From Nectonema munidae (lineage: Eukaryota > Nematomorpha > Nectonematoida > Nectonematidae), in NCBI GenBank assembly GCA_030549495.1, contig JAUIRK010001013.1, positions 331,142 through 395,141 of the forward strand: 64,000 nucleotides of DNA. Reading direction: 5' to 3'. Positions 1-14,000 of the stretch are shown piece by piece. Position 1 is the stretch's first letter, and each line of letters opens with the position of its first letter. The translations under genes were made by a program, and so were the position numbers. A model generated the notes under the pieces. The model was not told the origin of the DNA and searched no databases. It worked only from the letters and a program-made list of their open reading frames with translations.

Positions 1-1158
1 TGTAAAATGCGTTTTATATTATATATAAAAATATATATAAAATACGTTTTAAAATGAAAAATAAATGTTTCTGTTTTACTATTGTTTTGTATTATAATTA
101 TAATTTGTGAAGACATCTTTCATTTTGAAACACAAAATTCATTTTACATATAAAATCAATAAACTTTCGACGTAAAAATTTGCTACTCGTCTATTATGCC
201 ACGCTAAAAAACTAGGGCTAGTAATTAAACCTATCAAATATGCTAACGAGCACTTACTCCCATCCACGAAATAAAAGAACATAGATACTGCGTTGAAAGG
301 TACTACATGTACGTCATGCCAATGGCGCACATGAATGTTTGTCGCATCCAAATGCTTCTCATCCACGAATTTTTAAGAAATTTAATACATTAATATATTT
401 GGAAAAAAGCACAACTCGTATCACATTACCTTTGCATGTCATAATTTATGCAAACTCTTTAAAAGATGGAACCTTCAAAAATTATCTAAAAATCAAGATC
501 GTTTCATTCACCACGATTAATGGTTAAGCTATCTAAACGGAGTGAAAAACTTGTGAAGAAAACTGTACTTTTTTAATGACTTGGAAGTTTGTTTGAGCTA
601 TCCAAATACTCATTCGTTTCTGGAAAAAGTGAATTAAATAGCCATTTTATGTTAGATGGTACTGAGATTCAGAGAAGATACACACATCCTGGAAAGAATA
701 ACTTTGTCAATGGTTATTTTGTTGGCTTCGGGTTGTTTTAAAATGCCAGAAAAATTTATTTAAAGAGCTTAAAAAATTTATTTTATAAAAAAAAGTTCAT
801 AATAGGAACAAAAAAACAACATTGTCATTGGAGAAATCCTTTACAACAAATTACCAAAGACAATTTTGGCTATGTGCATCATACCAAACAGTGTACTCTC
901 ATTGTTAGTGTAGCTTAATTGAAATGAATGAATGACAAATATACCACATTTAAAAAGCGATTTTATTTAAAATAAAAGTATTTAGCTTTCTTATACAATA
1001 AAATATTAGTCCTCAGTACACACATTTCATGAGAATGAACGTGTATATAAAGGAATGTGTACCGCATTATAAATACCAAGTATTAATGATAAACAATAAT
1101 AAAGACAATATTTCTTATTTTCGATAACAACAGAAAAAGAACACCGTGTAATATTTCA
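1..1158. other. 3' flank of PPP1R37, no gene seen
   Basis: AT-rich sequence. The short open frames here (for example on the minus strand at 139-366) show no domain, no repeat and no splice context. I see no gene. Confidence 0.6.
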
Positions 1159-1164
1159 TTTATT
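1159..1164 (-). promoter_or_regulatory. Candidate polyadenylation signal of PPP1R37
   Basis: AATAAA on the minus strand, about 83 nt beyond the stop codon at 1247. The spacing is ordinary for a 3' UTR, but the hexamer is common by chance in sequence this AT-rich. Confidence 0.4.
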
Positions 1165-1246
1165 TAATGGAGAAAATTTGCGCACTTACAGACACAATCA
1201 AACGCGTCTTCCCTGAGATGTAAAGTTCCCTATTTCTTTGACAAGT

Positions 1247-2053
1247 TTAACTATTTGCAGAAGAGTGCATGCATTTTTGGTACAAATCCAAGGTTGAACC
1301 AAAATCTTTTGCGTAGCAACTGCTGGCATTATCAAGGTCAAGGCTGGGAAAGTGCCTACTTTCAATCTGTTTGTTGTTAAGTGGGCTGTAACATCCATTT
1401 TGCCCAATTTCACCATCGGAAGATGACGGAGTAATAGAAAGAGATCTGTGAAAATTGCTTGGCCAAGAAATAGATTTACTTAAACATGCAAAGCTAGCAC
1501 ATATCGAGGTAGTGTTAAATTGGAGAGAAGATTTTTGTATCGCTTGTACAAACGAATTAGAGAAAACTTCAAGATTGAGGGCTTGAATTAAGAAAGAAAC
1601 AGACTGTGAAGAATTAGGGTCTTCGATAAGAACATCAGATAGTTTATCCAATTCTTTAGAAGCCAAAGAGGTATTGATCTCTTTTTTATTTTGATTTTTT
1701 ACTGCCATAAAATTATCAGTGGAATAATAGTTACTTGAGAATGATGGAAAGTGATTTGTGTGTTGTGAAGAAAAAATGTCACGCAGTGACAGATGTAGAG
1801 TTGAGTCTCTTTTTAGAAGATGTGACTTCTCAGTGCTCTCGCATAAGTTAGGCAAGGAAGAGTATTTGCGCGAAAAGCAAACATCACTTGGATTGGAAGG
1901 GCGTTTGCGCTGTCTCTCATTTTTAAAAGGACTGTTGTTTCTTTTTTTCAAAAATTCCGAGTGTTTCAGTGATAGAGGAGCCAAAATTGCGTTTCTTTTG
2001 CAAACTGACTTTATCGCCTTTCTGATTGATTTAATGTCCGACATTTCATAATT
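1247..2053 (-). CDS. PPP1R37: PPP1R37 last exon (Ser-rich C-terminus)
   Basis: The acceptor AG is at 2055-2054 and the exon reads in phase 0 as N-Y-E followed by 265 residues to TAA at 1247. The first part (KSIRKAIKSVCKRNAILA) lines up with the family's conserved helix containing CKRN that caps the LRR domain. The remaining ~235 residues are Ser/Asn/Lys-rich and low in recognisable structure; in the family this tail is also poorly conserved. The ATG at 2044 is internal, not the start of a separate gene. The codon frame is uninterrupted for 268 codons, far longer than expected by chance here. Confidence 0.87.
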   Translation of the reverse strand, partial: NYEMSDIKSIRKAIKSVCKRNAILAPLSLKHSEFLKKRNNSPFKNERQRKRPSNPSDVCFSRKYSSLPNLCESTEKSHLLKRDSTLHLSLRDIFSSQHTNHFPSFSSNYYSTDNFMAVKNQNKKEINTSLASKELDKLSDVLIEDPNSSQSVSFLIQALNLEVFSNSFVQAIQKSSLQFNTTSICASFACLSKSISWPSNFHRSLSITPSSSDGEIGQNGCYSPLNNKQIESRHFPSLDLDNASSCYAKDFGSTLDLYQKCMHSSANS

Positions 2054-5000
2054 CTAAACATAAAACAACAGTTATTTGTTTCGCAATGACTTAGCTGCGC
2101 TGATAAGCGCACGAGGGGAACGCATCCTCTACATTCGGGATTTTAGAATCAAGTAAAAGCGCAGTCAGTGCATACAAATTTATATGTATAGAGTATGGTT
2201 TTATAAAAAAGATGTCTACATACAACAAGAGTTATAAACATAAAAAATCTCAAGTCATTAATTTATTATTAATCATATCTCTTTGTATCTGCATACGAGT
2301 ATTTCCAGCTGTCTAAAAAAACTTAACAACTTTCATGTCAAAGAAAAGTGCTTATTCTTTATTCGTCTATTTTGAACCGCTTTGGATTAGGCAGGGCATA
2401 GATCATCTTAAATTTCATCGAATTTAAAAATTTTCTCATAATTTCATGATACAGGATTTGAAGGATATGGTTTTTTTAATTAAGAAAAAATCTGCATTGA
2501 AATAGTGCTATTGTAAAACCTCAAGAATTCTAACAGGTTCGGAGACAAAGAAAGTGTTCGAATACAAGAAAACTTTCCTTCATTTTTTCTTTCTTTAGGT
2601 GGGCAGGTCAGTTGTTCGGATACGCAAGAATTCGGATATTCGAGATTTCACTTTACCTGTATCTGTATGGATGATAATAATGTATTATCAAACATCAAGG
2701 CAAAAATTTATCACTCATATAATGTATTATAAATATGTGGATTAAAAGTTGCTAAATTTAAAAAAAACTCTGCTATATGTTCCTCAAGTTCTACGAAATT
2801 TGATATATTATTCATATATCATATTTTTAAGGGGTTTGCAAAATTTCATTATTGACTGGAAGTAGTTGTAGGAAGTGTAGGTTAGCAATTTCTTAGGAAA
2901 TAGAGCTAGTGAGTGAATAGATACGTATTAATGGTATATATTGGGTAGAGGTGGGCAATGTGGATGCATAATAATAAAGGATACAAACTCCTGTCTCTTC
3001 AATATATTTGTTGTCAAGGAGAAGGGACGTCAGGGTGTAGTTGAATTTGAGAGCGGAAGAAAAAGCCACTAGTCCACTGAAGCCAATCTGATTTTCGCGA
3101 ATATTCAATGTCTTAATACTCGAGTTGGCTTCCATAGCTTCGGCAATTGCGATAAAACCTAAACCAAATAGATTAGCATGCTTATTATGAAACTAAATTA
3201 TACTTTTGCTATATATCAGTCTACTATCATGCACTAAATCTTTTGAATAGCACTTTTAGCTTCAAATTTAAAATCAGCGCTTAGAATACTGGCATTTACT
3301 TTAATTCAAACAACTACCGCACACTTAGCAAGTATTTCATTAAAAATGACATGCAAATTGCAAAATCATATATTTGTACGCGAAGAGAGATCTCTCTTCT
3401 TTGGCTCCCATGCATTATTATAAAAAAATTTAGATTATACCACACTAACAAGTAATATACTTAGGCTTTGGAGCATTCATTCTTAAATATAGGATGGCCT
3501 CATGGATAAGTCACAGAAATTTTAAAAGTTCAGACTTTCTAGAATTTTAAAGCAATGCGAGAGAGGGAGCTAAAATCGTAAGTGTAATCAATGCCGTGTG
3601 AAAAGAAGGGTGGCGAAATCGGGCGGAAAATACCAAACTCTGACTTCTACTAATTACAAAATTGGACTCCAACTGCAAATACTTAACTAAATATTTTCTA
3701 AAAAAATCAACCTTTTTTGGTTAAAGTTTTGTTAAAAAATTAGTAGTAAAGTGCCCAGAGATCATTCAAATATTACATTCTTGCCTAAGTAGTAAATTGA
3801 ATGTGGAAAGGGTATTTGCAATTTAGTAGTATGTTTTTGACATTTTCATCCAAACAAATTTTAATCACGGAGCGCTAAACCTTACAAAGGCTTCAATTGC
3901 GCATCGAGCTAAACATTATTACAAACTCCTGTTATATGATTTTATTAAAAAATGTGGACATAATAAAAGTTTATTATGTGCAATGAATTCAAGTCAAACG
4001 ATTGATTATAAAATAAACAATTTTACAACAAATTCTGAGAGATATATACTATGGTTGGAAGAATAGAAGAATTATTACTATAAGAATTATTTCATCTTGA
4101 AGTGCATACGTCAACTTGTATATTTTTAGGTTATAGTTAAAAGTCATAACAATTTCTAAATTGTGTATCAAAACGAATGCTAAAAGATATGATCTGGTGT
4201 TATAAATGTCTGTGATAGAATGAGCTTTGCAGGAATCGAATATATCATCGCATGTAGATAAATGAATTGAAAATGATTCATACCCGTATTTAATATTTCT
4301 CAACACACAAGCGTCTCGCTCCGCGAAGTTTTTAAACGTGGGTAATCGCACAGCCGCGTGTCGTTCCCGCCGTGCCCAGGACTATAGTTAGATATTAATA
4401 CTTAACCGAGATAAATTAAATGAATTTTTCAACTATTGTGAAATTCAAAAGACAAAAATGAGCGAAAATATGAAATAAATAGAACCTTCATCGCTTAAAA
4501 GAGTTTTTTCGAGGAAGAGTTCTTGCAACGCGTTATTCAAGGATAGACACTGCTTCAAATAAAAAATTCCCTGATTTGTTATACAATTGTGGCTGAGATT
4601 CAGAGATGTTAGCATGCAAGATGGAGACTCCTATTAAAGTACATGTTTTTGAGATGAAAGAATGTTATGTAAAAATGGACACAAAAATTTACAAATAATA
4701 TAAAAGGGAAGAAACATTTTAAAAAACAGATGATTTTTACTTTATAGGGAGTCTAGAATGCGGTTAAGCGTTTAAAACGTAAATCTACAGGATATCGGTC
4801 GGTATATCCTCTTTATCTTCAAAGAGAATACCCAGGGATAAAGTCATTTATTAGTGATATATACTAATTAATTATGAAACTATCCAGTTACGAAGTAGAC
4901 TTAGCTTGTTCATTTTGCAAATAGTATCACAAGATATTAAGAACAAAACATTTTAATATTGTTTGTGTTGCAAACAATATTGATAATAATTGAAGATTAA

Positions 5001-8000
5001 CCGTTTATTTTAATTACATAAGCCTACAAAGACATCATAGAATATATGCAAGAAAGAAGGAAACTTTATTTAGAAGACAATATAACAATTTATTAGCAAA
5101 ATTTTTAAAAATTCCTCAAATTCAAAAAGTAGACAAATCACAAATTACAAAGCTATACTTTCCTATATATTCATCAAATATATTGTATCATATTGTTTAT
5201 AATGGTAAGATCTAAACATTTGCACCCTTAAATAAAAAAGTAAACTTGAAGTTTAAATTAATCTGCATTAAAATTGATATTGATAAAGATTTTAGAATTC
5301 AATGCAAATATCTAAAAAAACAAAGTTTATTTAAAAAAATGCCAGAACATATTTTATACAAAATATATATTTATATTCGCAAATGATCTCCCATTTTTAG
5401 TAGGTTAATAAAATGTTTTTGAATATGATTAAATAGGATAGGTGAACTTTTCTATATTGAATCATGAATAATATTTTCCAAAAACAGTTGCCATTTTGTA
5501 ACGTAAAAGTGGATAACTTCGTTTATCCGACTATCCTGCTATAAGATACAAGATTGAATAATTAATTTTCGCAATGTCCCCCTCCCCCTATTCTGACATT
5601 CACAGGTCAACACGGACGCGATGTTCAGCAAATTAAATGCTCTCAAGCCTGTCTGTATAATTTGTTAATTATAAAGATCAATGGTGCGATCGTATTTATT
5701 TGACACACCAACTTAATTGGCAGTGAACATTAATTGAAACGATTATGAGAGCAACGGATTACGCAAAGATTAATTCAACCATCGATAGAGTAAGAAAGCT
5801 TAGAGAAAGAAATCATCTCCCTGAGAGAACCATCTACAACAGAAGAGAGTGGCATTACGGGAGTGGTGATGATACAACCACACCTCTCATTTATTCAGCA
5901 ACAGTCAAGCTTAATTAGACACACACCTTGCACCACCTTCTACTTCACCAAGAGTTACACTCAGCCACATACTCGTCACTACAACAGCGTAGCTTTGCTC
6001 ACAGGTTTATTGTAGACATCATTAGCAAACTTTAAAAAGTGAATTTTCTAACATAAACATTATGTTAGAACAAAAACATTATGTATACTTAAAGAAGAAT
6101 AATTTTCGATTTTTTAAATTATCTGCTTAAACTAATGTAATTTTTGATTAATGGTTCCAACTATGTAAGGATATATTTAGTAAATCAACAAAAAAATTTA
6201 ACTGTCGAAGAAATTCTCAAATGCTAAAATCAATTTATGTGTATATAAATGAGTTGGCGTAAGGGCAGTAGTCAAAATTTGGTGGTCGTTTATTGAAGAG
6301 ACAATACAAAAGTGAAGGACGCATCTAATGAATTCCTTCTCATCATACATTAGATCGCATTTTTATTGCTACAATAGTAAAATTAGTGCACGCCTACAAT
6401 TTTAGAAGAAATATCACTCTTACAAGTAAAGAAGCCATGGAAAGCATAGACAAGGATGATAACTGGGTGGAAGATAAAGTTAGCGTTTTCAATCCAGGAG
6501 TAGAACCCGGGAAAGAGTGGGTAGAGCTTTGAGAAGAAGATAGCGTTGCAATTTGAAATTTTATACCATTGCAGATGATTGCTAAGCCTGCGTCCTATTG
6601 AAACAAAAATCAAATGAGCAATATTGGAGGATAGAGCTGCAATATTTACAATTGTATAAGACTACATTGCTTAAAAAGACAATATAACAAAAAATGCGAT
6701 CAAAAAGAACGAAACTCATAAAAGTAAACATTAAAAAAAAACTCTTAGATTTGCATTTTCATCAATTTAGAAAGTTGCTTCCATGTTTCTTAAAAATTGT
6801 GAAATTACACAAAAGTTTTCAAATAATCTTAAAATAACAATAATAATAATAATCAATTTTACGCCTAATGTTCCTGGCACGCTGAGGTTTAGCCGGTTTT
6901 TACCACTATGGCATCTAATCTCTCATTATTTTGCGTCTCCATTCATCTCTATTTTGCTCGTCCCCTAATGCTAAATGTCTTTCGCTCATGTCTTTTTTGA
7001 CAATTTCTATCCATGCCATCTTTGGCCTGCCTTTACTCTTACCTAAAGTTTGATTTTTATAAGCTTCTTTAATTAGATCACCGAAAGGTCTTCTATTTAC
7101 ATGCCCAAACCACCTTAACCTTTGTATTTCTTATACTTTATTTATTTCATTTACTTGACATAAACTTCTTATCTTTTCATTACTCATTTTTTCTTTTAAA
7201 TTTAATTTGCACATTATTCTTAACATCCTCATCTCTGTGATGTTTAGTCTATTTTTCTCAGATTCTTTTAAAGCCCAACTTTGGCCGCCATACACTAAAC
7301 TAGACCGAAGACAACTTTTATAAAGAAAACCCCTTAATTTTAAGGAAAAGATACTATTGCATAAAATACCACTTAACGCTTTAAATATTTTCCAAGTTAG
7401 TTGTAGTTACTTACACTACCTGTTTTGTCTAAAACGTCACGTAAATAACAAAAGTGTTTAACCTCTTCTATTTCTACGCCGCCTACTACTACTTTTTCTT
7501 CCAATACTACATCGGTATTTGGGTTGAAACTTAAATAGCACCTACACTTAAAATTTGTTGCATTTATCAAACTGCCCTTAATGTTTGAACATTTTTTATG
7601 TACCCACTTATTGCAATGTACACAAAGAATAGAGTTTCTTTTAACTCTTTTTTCGCAAACTCCACATGGATCTATTTTGGAAACCGTGTTCTCAGTACCC
7701 TTAAAAGAATCTCTAATTTTCATCCACTTAGTTTTCTCAAAGAATCTTAAAAGAGTTGTTTAATCGATTACTCTGCGCATTTTATTCTGAAAAGATATTA
7801 GGCTGCTATACACGATAAAAGTAGGCATTTCTATATTCACTTTTCCACAAAAAAGCGCAGACGTTGGATCTCTGTGCATAAAAGAACTGATGCAAAATTA
7901 TAAAACTATGAAAACATTTGTTCGTTTAAAAAAGTCTACTTTACAAAATATTATCTACAACTTGATGTATCATAAAAAGATGTGCACATCCAAAGTGGGG

Positions 8001-11000
8001 GGGGGGGGGGGGGGTGAAAGGGTCTCTATTTATTCTTTCGCCCCCCCCCCCCCCTCCCTCAATAATTTTGAATTCCCTCAATTCTACATCTTTTTTATAT
8101 TATTTAAAAGATTTGTGAGTAGAGACATTCAATATAACTTTTCTTGATGATTAAGACTTAAAATGATTTTTTTATTAATTTCCGCCTCATTGATATAATA
8201 ATGCGAATTTGAGCTATATTTGATCAGAAACAGAAATGTAGATAAGAAAGTATTCTCTATAATTTAAAGCTTAAAAGGTTTATCCCTATTCATTACTGTA
8301 ACTGAAAGAGTTAAATCAATGTAATAACTTAATTTAGATAAGTTAGGAAATGTGCTTCTATTATATTTGCTAAATATAATTTAAACAAACAAATATATAT
8401 CATCTCCATAATTAGATCTTCATTTTATTTAATGTTTTAGTATTTTTTATCAAGATTGCTGAGAATAGTTGGCATTGTTTTCACACTTGTTAATAGAACT
8501 TAGTACAAACAATTTCATTTTCATCAATTTGATTATATAACATGATTCTTTGTTTTTCTGAGTTATCAATCTAGTTTGGTAACATTTCGTTGTAATTTTA
8601 AAATTTATCATTTCCAAATTTAATTTTAAGCGACAAATTATCTCAGTAGAAAGTAATCAATCCATCTAGCCAATTCATTTTTATTAACCAGACCTGTTGG
8701 CAATTAGTGAGATGAGAGGTCGACAAAAATTCTTCAATTTTTGGAAAAAATTAATTGATGCCAATCTTTGGCACAATGAACGCGCAACAGCACACAATAC
8801 ACGTTTTTAGTTTTCCCAGAAGTGTCCAAAAGGCTTTTTGGAATTTTTATCTAAAGAGGTGGGCGCGGACGTTTTGGATCTCAGAAAAATGAAAAAGTCA
8901 TTTACGCCGTGAGCATGCTTCTTCAAGATTTGAGAATAGGAAAATATAGAGAATATCAAGTCTCCCAGCCAGGTTCTGAAATAAATTCACCCACTTTTCC
9001 GGGATTGTCTTTGTTAAAATAATGAAAAAAAACTATAGTTTTGTTGCATTTATATATTTGACGTAATATTTTGGACTCACTTGTTTGGGTTGATAGAAAA
9101 TATGGGCATTTGCCTTGAGTTGGGAGAAAATTTTTTTTTATTTTTTTGTACGTATATAAATATAATTCAACTTTATTGAATAAATACAAAATATGATATT
9201 TTAGAAAATTAAACATAAAGTAAAACAACCTTTATATGAAATACTATAATCTGCCTCCCAGTGAACATAATTAGAAAAAAACTAAGTAAGACATGAAATC
9301 ATTATTTGATTCAAAGGGATTCATCATCACTCTTTCTCAAGCAACCACAAAGAACATTATGGAAGTACGGCTTGTTAGTAGACACAAAAAGTTATTCCAT
9401 AAACCATACAAAAGGAGATTGTAAGAATATTTTTAGTTTGTTTAAATACAAAAGCTTACTTGAATGGGATTTCCACTAAGATTAAGAAGATTGAGAGTGA
9501 AGTTGGATTTGAGAAGTGAAGAGATTTGATTCATGTCCTGAATGGATAAAGAGTTCCCAGACAAGTATAACTCAGTGATACTGAAGTTATTTCGTAGCGA
9601 ATTACCTAAAGATGTTGAAAAAGTGCACTCTTAAAAAAAAAATTTTTTTAAAAAAAAATATATAAAAATACCACTTTTTTTAAAAAAATTTTTTTTTTTA
9701 GACCATTGTTTGATAGGCGTCTTGTGTTTTTGTTAGAGAGGGGTTAAAAAAAAAAAATAAACAAAAAAAAAAAAAAATATTTTTTCCTCATAAAATAAAA
9801 AATAAAAAAAAAAAAAAAAAAAATTAAAAAAATTGTTTTTTAATTAACTTTTTTTTTTTTTTTTAAAAAAATTAATTTTTTTTTATTAATTAAAAAAATA
9901 AATATTTTTGGAAAAAAAAAAAAAAAAAAAAAAAAAAAGATGAACGCGACAAAAACAAAAAATCGACAAAAGTAATGCACACAGTGTTTATACTGTGCCC
10001 GACACCCTAGAAAATTTATAAATTTTTAATAAATAATTTTAAATTTATTTTTAGGAGTAGTTTCCTATGTCCTAATGGAAAAGTCTTAAAGAAATATAAG
10101 CACGCATAACCTGTACTATTCATTCAATATCAGATCCTCATTGCCAGCATATTTTCGTCAAAAATAGTAAATATTTATAATTTTAGTGAAAATATTATAC
10201 CAAATACAGCTGCAAAATTGCAGCCCATATATGAAGGAATTATCAAGGCATGATACCCAAATATAGAAAGTATCAATTTCAAAAAATTATTCATCAAATG
10301 AAAAACTAAAATGTGAAAGTACTTTGATGAAATAAATATAAAATGATTTAGATGCAAGCAACATTTTGGGTTGTGCGATCATGAGAAAAACACGAATACA
10401 GTTGAAGTGAATTTATTGCAAGCGTTAAATTAGATGAAGGAAAAGAAGCGCAAGATGGCGAATAAAATCTACTGGTGGAAAGATGGACACAATGTAACAC
10501 CTGGACATCAACGAAGGAGTGCATTTATTTTGAATTAAAAATACCTTTAAAATCATGCATGCCTTTCTCAAAACTAAACAAACATAAAAGGAATGCTTGG
10601 AATAATTGATGTTTTTGAATTTTTATCATTCCCGCGAAAATTTTTTAGTTTTTGGTTTCCCAGGAATCAACTATTTTTTAATCTTGATTCAAAGAGTAAA
10701 AAGATATTTTAATAAGAAAGTAGATATCCAATAAAAAAAATTACGCTTACAATGCATCTAAAAAAATGAACATAGAGCTCAAAAATCTTAAAATTGATCT
10801 TATACTTTATACGACTAAAAGTTAACGTAAAAGTTATTCAAAAAATTCTCATAACTTATATGAGGAAATAGACTAAATAGATTAAATTATAGATTGAAGG
10901 GATTTTAATTAATATAAATACTATGAGTTTCTTTACTGATAAAATGATTTTTATAGAAGATGTAAATATATAGAAATAAAGTTCTAAAAAAATACGCAAA

Positions 11001-14000
11001 AGCATTATTAGATTAGCATAGCTTAACAAACATGTACGTACATCTATTCAAAAATAATTTAACTTTTTAAGAATCAAATTAAAAATTGATAAACTCTGGG
11101 AATGAAATTATGATCGAAAGTAAAGCTCAAATAACGAAGGTTACTTAAAAGAGTGAAATTATTGGAAGAACAGGCAACACAAGAGTTGAGCCGTAACGTT
11201 TTGAGAGAGGATGTTCGACGCAAAGCTTGACACAGAGACAGTATTGCGACATCCATTATATTTGTAAAGCTTAGATCTAGGTACTGTAAAGCTACACTCT
11301 AAACAGAACACCAAGAATAGAAGGGTAAATATTAGTCATAAATTAGGATTAGCCATTGCATGTTTACCTTTGAAAAATAAAAGCCCACCAAAAATAATAC
11401 ATGAGACTAGAGCGGCATAGAAACACGAACTTTTTTCAGCTCCTGACTCCGCATATACATCTAAATATTTAAATCCGACTCCCACAGAAGAAAAATGTTT
11501 TAATTTAAAGAAGAAATTTGTGAATCAGAATGTCAAATCTGCTTCAGGCAGATATCCGGGTTTGTTCAGTTGGTGGGTTTATTGATTTAATTTCGAAAAT
11601 ACATTCTCAGTTTAAAATCATGAATTTATCAATGTTAAAACCAAAATTTTAGCAAAACCATATAAGGAATATAAAAATTATTAATGCGCTTGTTAACTTA
11701 CCTTTTTTAACTCAACTCATTTTTGTTTAGCTCAACGTCCAGATGCCCTAACAAGCTAAGTCTCATTTTAAAGAAAAATTTACGTGTTCCGCTTTTGCTG
11801 CACTTGAAATCTCGTTAAATTAAACTCGTTGTCTGAGGCTACCACTTTCTTCAACATTGTTTTCTCTCTCGATTTCTAAAAAGGGATCCTTTTCAACTTA
11901 ATTAACTCATTACTAAATTCTTTGAAAGATATAATTACGTTGTCAGCACTGGATTTATTATTATCACATATCACCGATTCCGCTCCAACATCACTACTAA
12001 ATTAGATAAAGCTCCAAGTTAGTCAATAAGTGAGTTGTTAATTTTTTTAAAAGATTCTTCTTCATTATCTCTGAGGATCCCACTCTGTTCATATAGTATA
12101 TATATTGTCTAAATAAAATTTTGTTGACAAGATTTGAAATTAGAATGATCTAATTTCATGAAAACCCCCGATGAAAATGAGAAATGTCACTCATTTTATG
12201 GAGCACTCATTTCAACGTGGGTTATAGCTGTAATAGTATTACTAAATTCTAATCAGACTTAGGGATCTTACGATTATGATGTAATAAATAAGTTAAAATT
12301 TCATATTTTTAAATGAAATAAATATAAAAAAGAAGAAAATATACTTTCTTTATGTAATAAGCACAAGCATTCCAAACCCAAGTACTGGTGTGTATATTGT
12401 TTGTCGCGATAACACGATTTGCTGTTTCATAAAACTCAAGTGAATCAAAGAGAGAAGAAGAAGCCTATGGAGATTGCAGTAAAAATAAATATTTAGCATT
12501 CTTTGTGAGCAAAATTCAAAAATGTTAAATGATTGACAGTTATATCGCGGAATAAGATTCTTTCAAATTTGGTAGCAAGAGAATGCAAAAGTAGACATAG
12601 CGGTTTATAACTCCATCAACGATAGATAATCTTATCAAAAATTTAATATTCTATAAACTTGGAAAGAAATTGAAGTAAAAGGAACTAAAAAACCAAATAA
12701 AAATTCCCAGATAATACAAAATAAAGTGTATGAATGAGATTAAAGAGCATTAACTAATGAGCAATTTTTGAAAATGAACTTAATCCTCTTGGTTTGCTTT
12801 ATTTATATGTATAACATTTGGCAAAACAAAATATTTAAATAAATACAATGTAATATAATGCTATTTGTTTAATTATTATAAGAAAGATAGGATACCTCCG
12901 AATCAGATAAGCAACTATCTAGGTCAACTGTTACAAAGCGAAGTCTTTTAAAGAGTTCTTCTAACGCTTCCGATTGGCCAAATGTTAATTTTTCATCTTA
13001 AAAGTCGTATATAAAAAGAAAAATTAAGCAAAAATAAGTAAAATTTAATCGAAAAATTAATCAGATAATTTTTTTTATTCAATCAATATTTAGAAAAATA
13101 AAAATTATTTTTACTCAATGAATATTGTGTAATCTATAGATCTCATTTTTGGTATATAGTGAGTGAGTGATACATGTATACAGACACACCACAATAACCA
13201 GTGAAACTTAAATTTGACATTATGTAAATGCGAGCTTATGTGGTGTGAATTTTCTCGTTGGGTATTGTATCGAAATCCCATTCTTAATAAACAAAGTGCC
13301 CGCCCAAGTGTCATGTCAATTTGAAAGACTTAAAGGAAGGAAAAAAGGTTAAAAAGCGTGTTATCGGAATTAGTACTGATTTAACCCATTTAAGACCAAG
13401 CAAAGCAGACGATATCTAAAAAACGCAGACGATTTATATTCAAAGTCATTGAAAAAAGCAGACGAAGATGAAATTACTTATGTTCCAAAATAGGAACATT
13501 GGTCGTAAATGGGTTAAACAAAGATTTATGTAAATTTGGATGACTAAGAAAGTGTGCAACGTTTAAGTTTTGGCTTATTTTTTGACATACTTTATTTTAA
13601 CGCGCTTTTTGGCGACAGTGATTGTAAACCATAGTTTTAAAAAGTTAATTAGCTTTTTTTCATATAATTTGAAACTTTTACAAAACATGGAATTATCTCT
13701 TTATTTTTCATTTAAATTCGTTATATTGTTTGAAAAAAAGACGAGAATTTGATTAGCCAAAAAAATATATGCCAAGTTCTATTATTAAATCATTGTAGAA
13801 TAAAGAATGTAGAAAAATCTTGTTAACAAATCCTTTATTGCAAATCGTTATCTTGCAAAAATAAAAGACTATAGTGCAAACAAAATGATTTTTAAAAAAA
13901 ATATTAGAAAAAATAAATATCTTAGCTTCAACTACGGCATTATTCACTGGACAACAAAAAATTTATGGAATTGATTCTAATACTTTTTCTTAGATAATTC

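Noticed and set aside
1758..2051. 97-codon open frame on the plus strand
   Set aside because: Antisense shadow of the last PPP1R37 exon.
2085..2150. tRNA or tRNA-derived SINE
   Set aside because: Slightly GC-richer, but I could not draw a cloverleaf or find convincing A and B boxes.
4049..4351. 100-codon minus-strand frame as a host exon
   Set aside because: No similarity to PPP1R37 or other proteins I know, and the flanking exons already join in phase without it.
6383..6613. 76-codon minus-strand frame
   Set aside because: Wrong phase over the PPP1R37 exon at 6424-6594; the correct phase gives the LRR match with splice sites.
12468..13000. Idea that the possible exon at 34505 encodes the FDM..YYE block of PPP1R37
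   Set aside because: That block was found in its proper place at 12464-12345, in phase with both neighbours.
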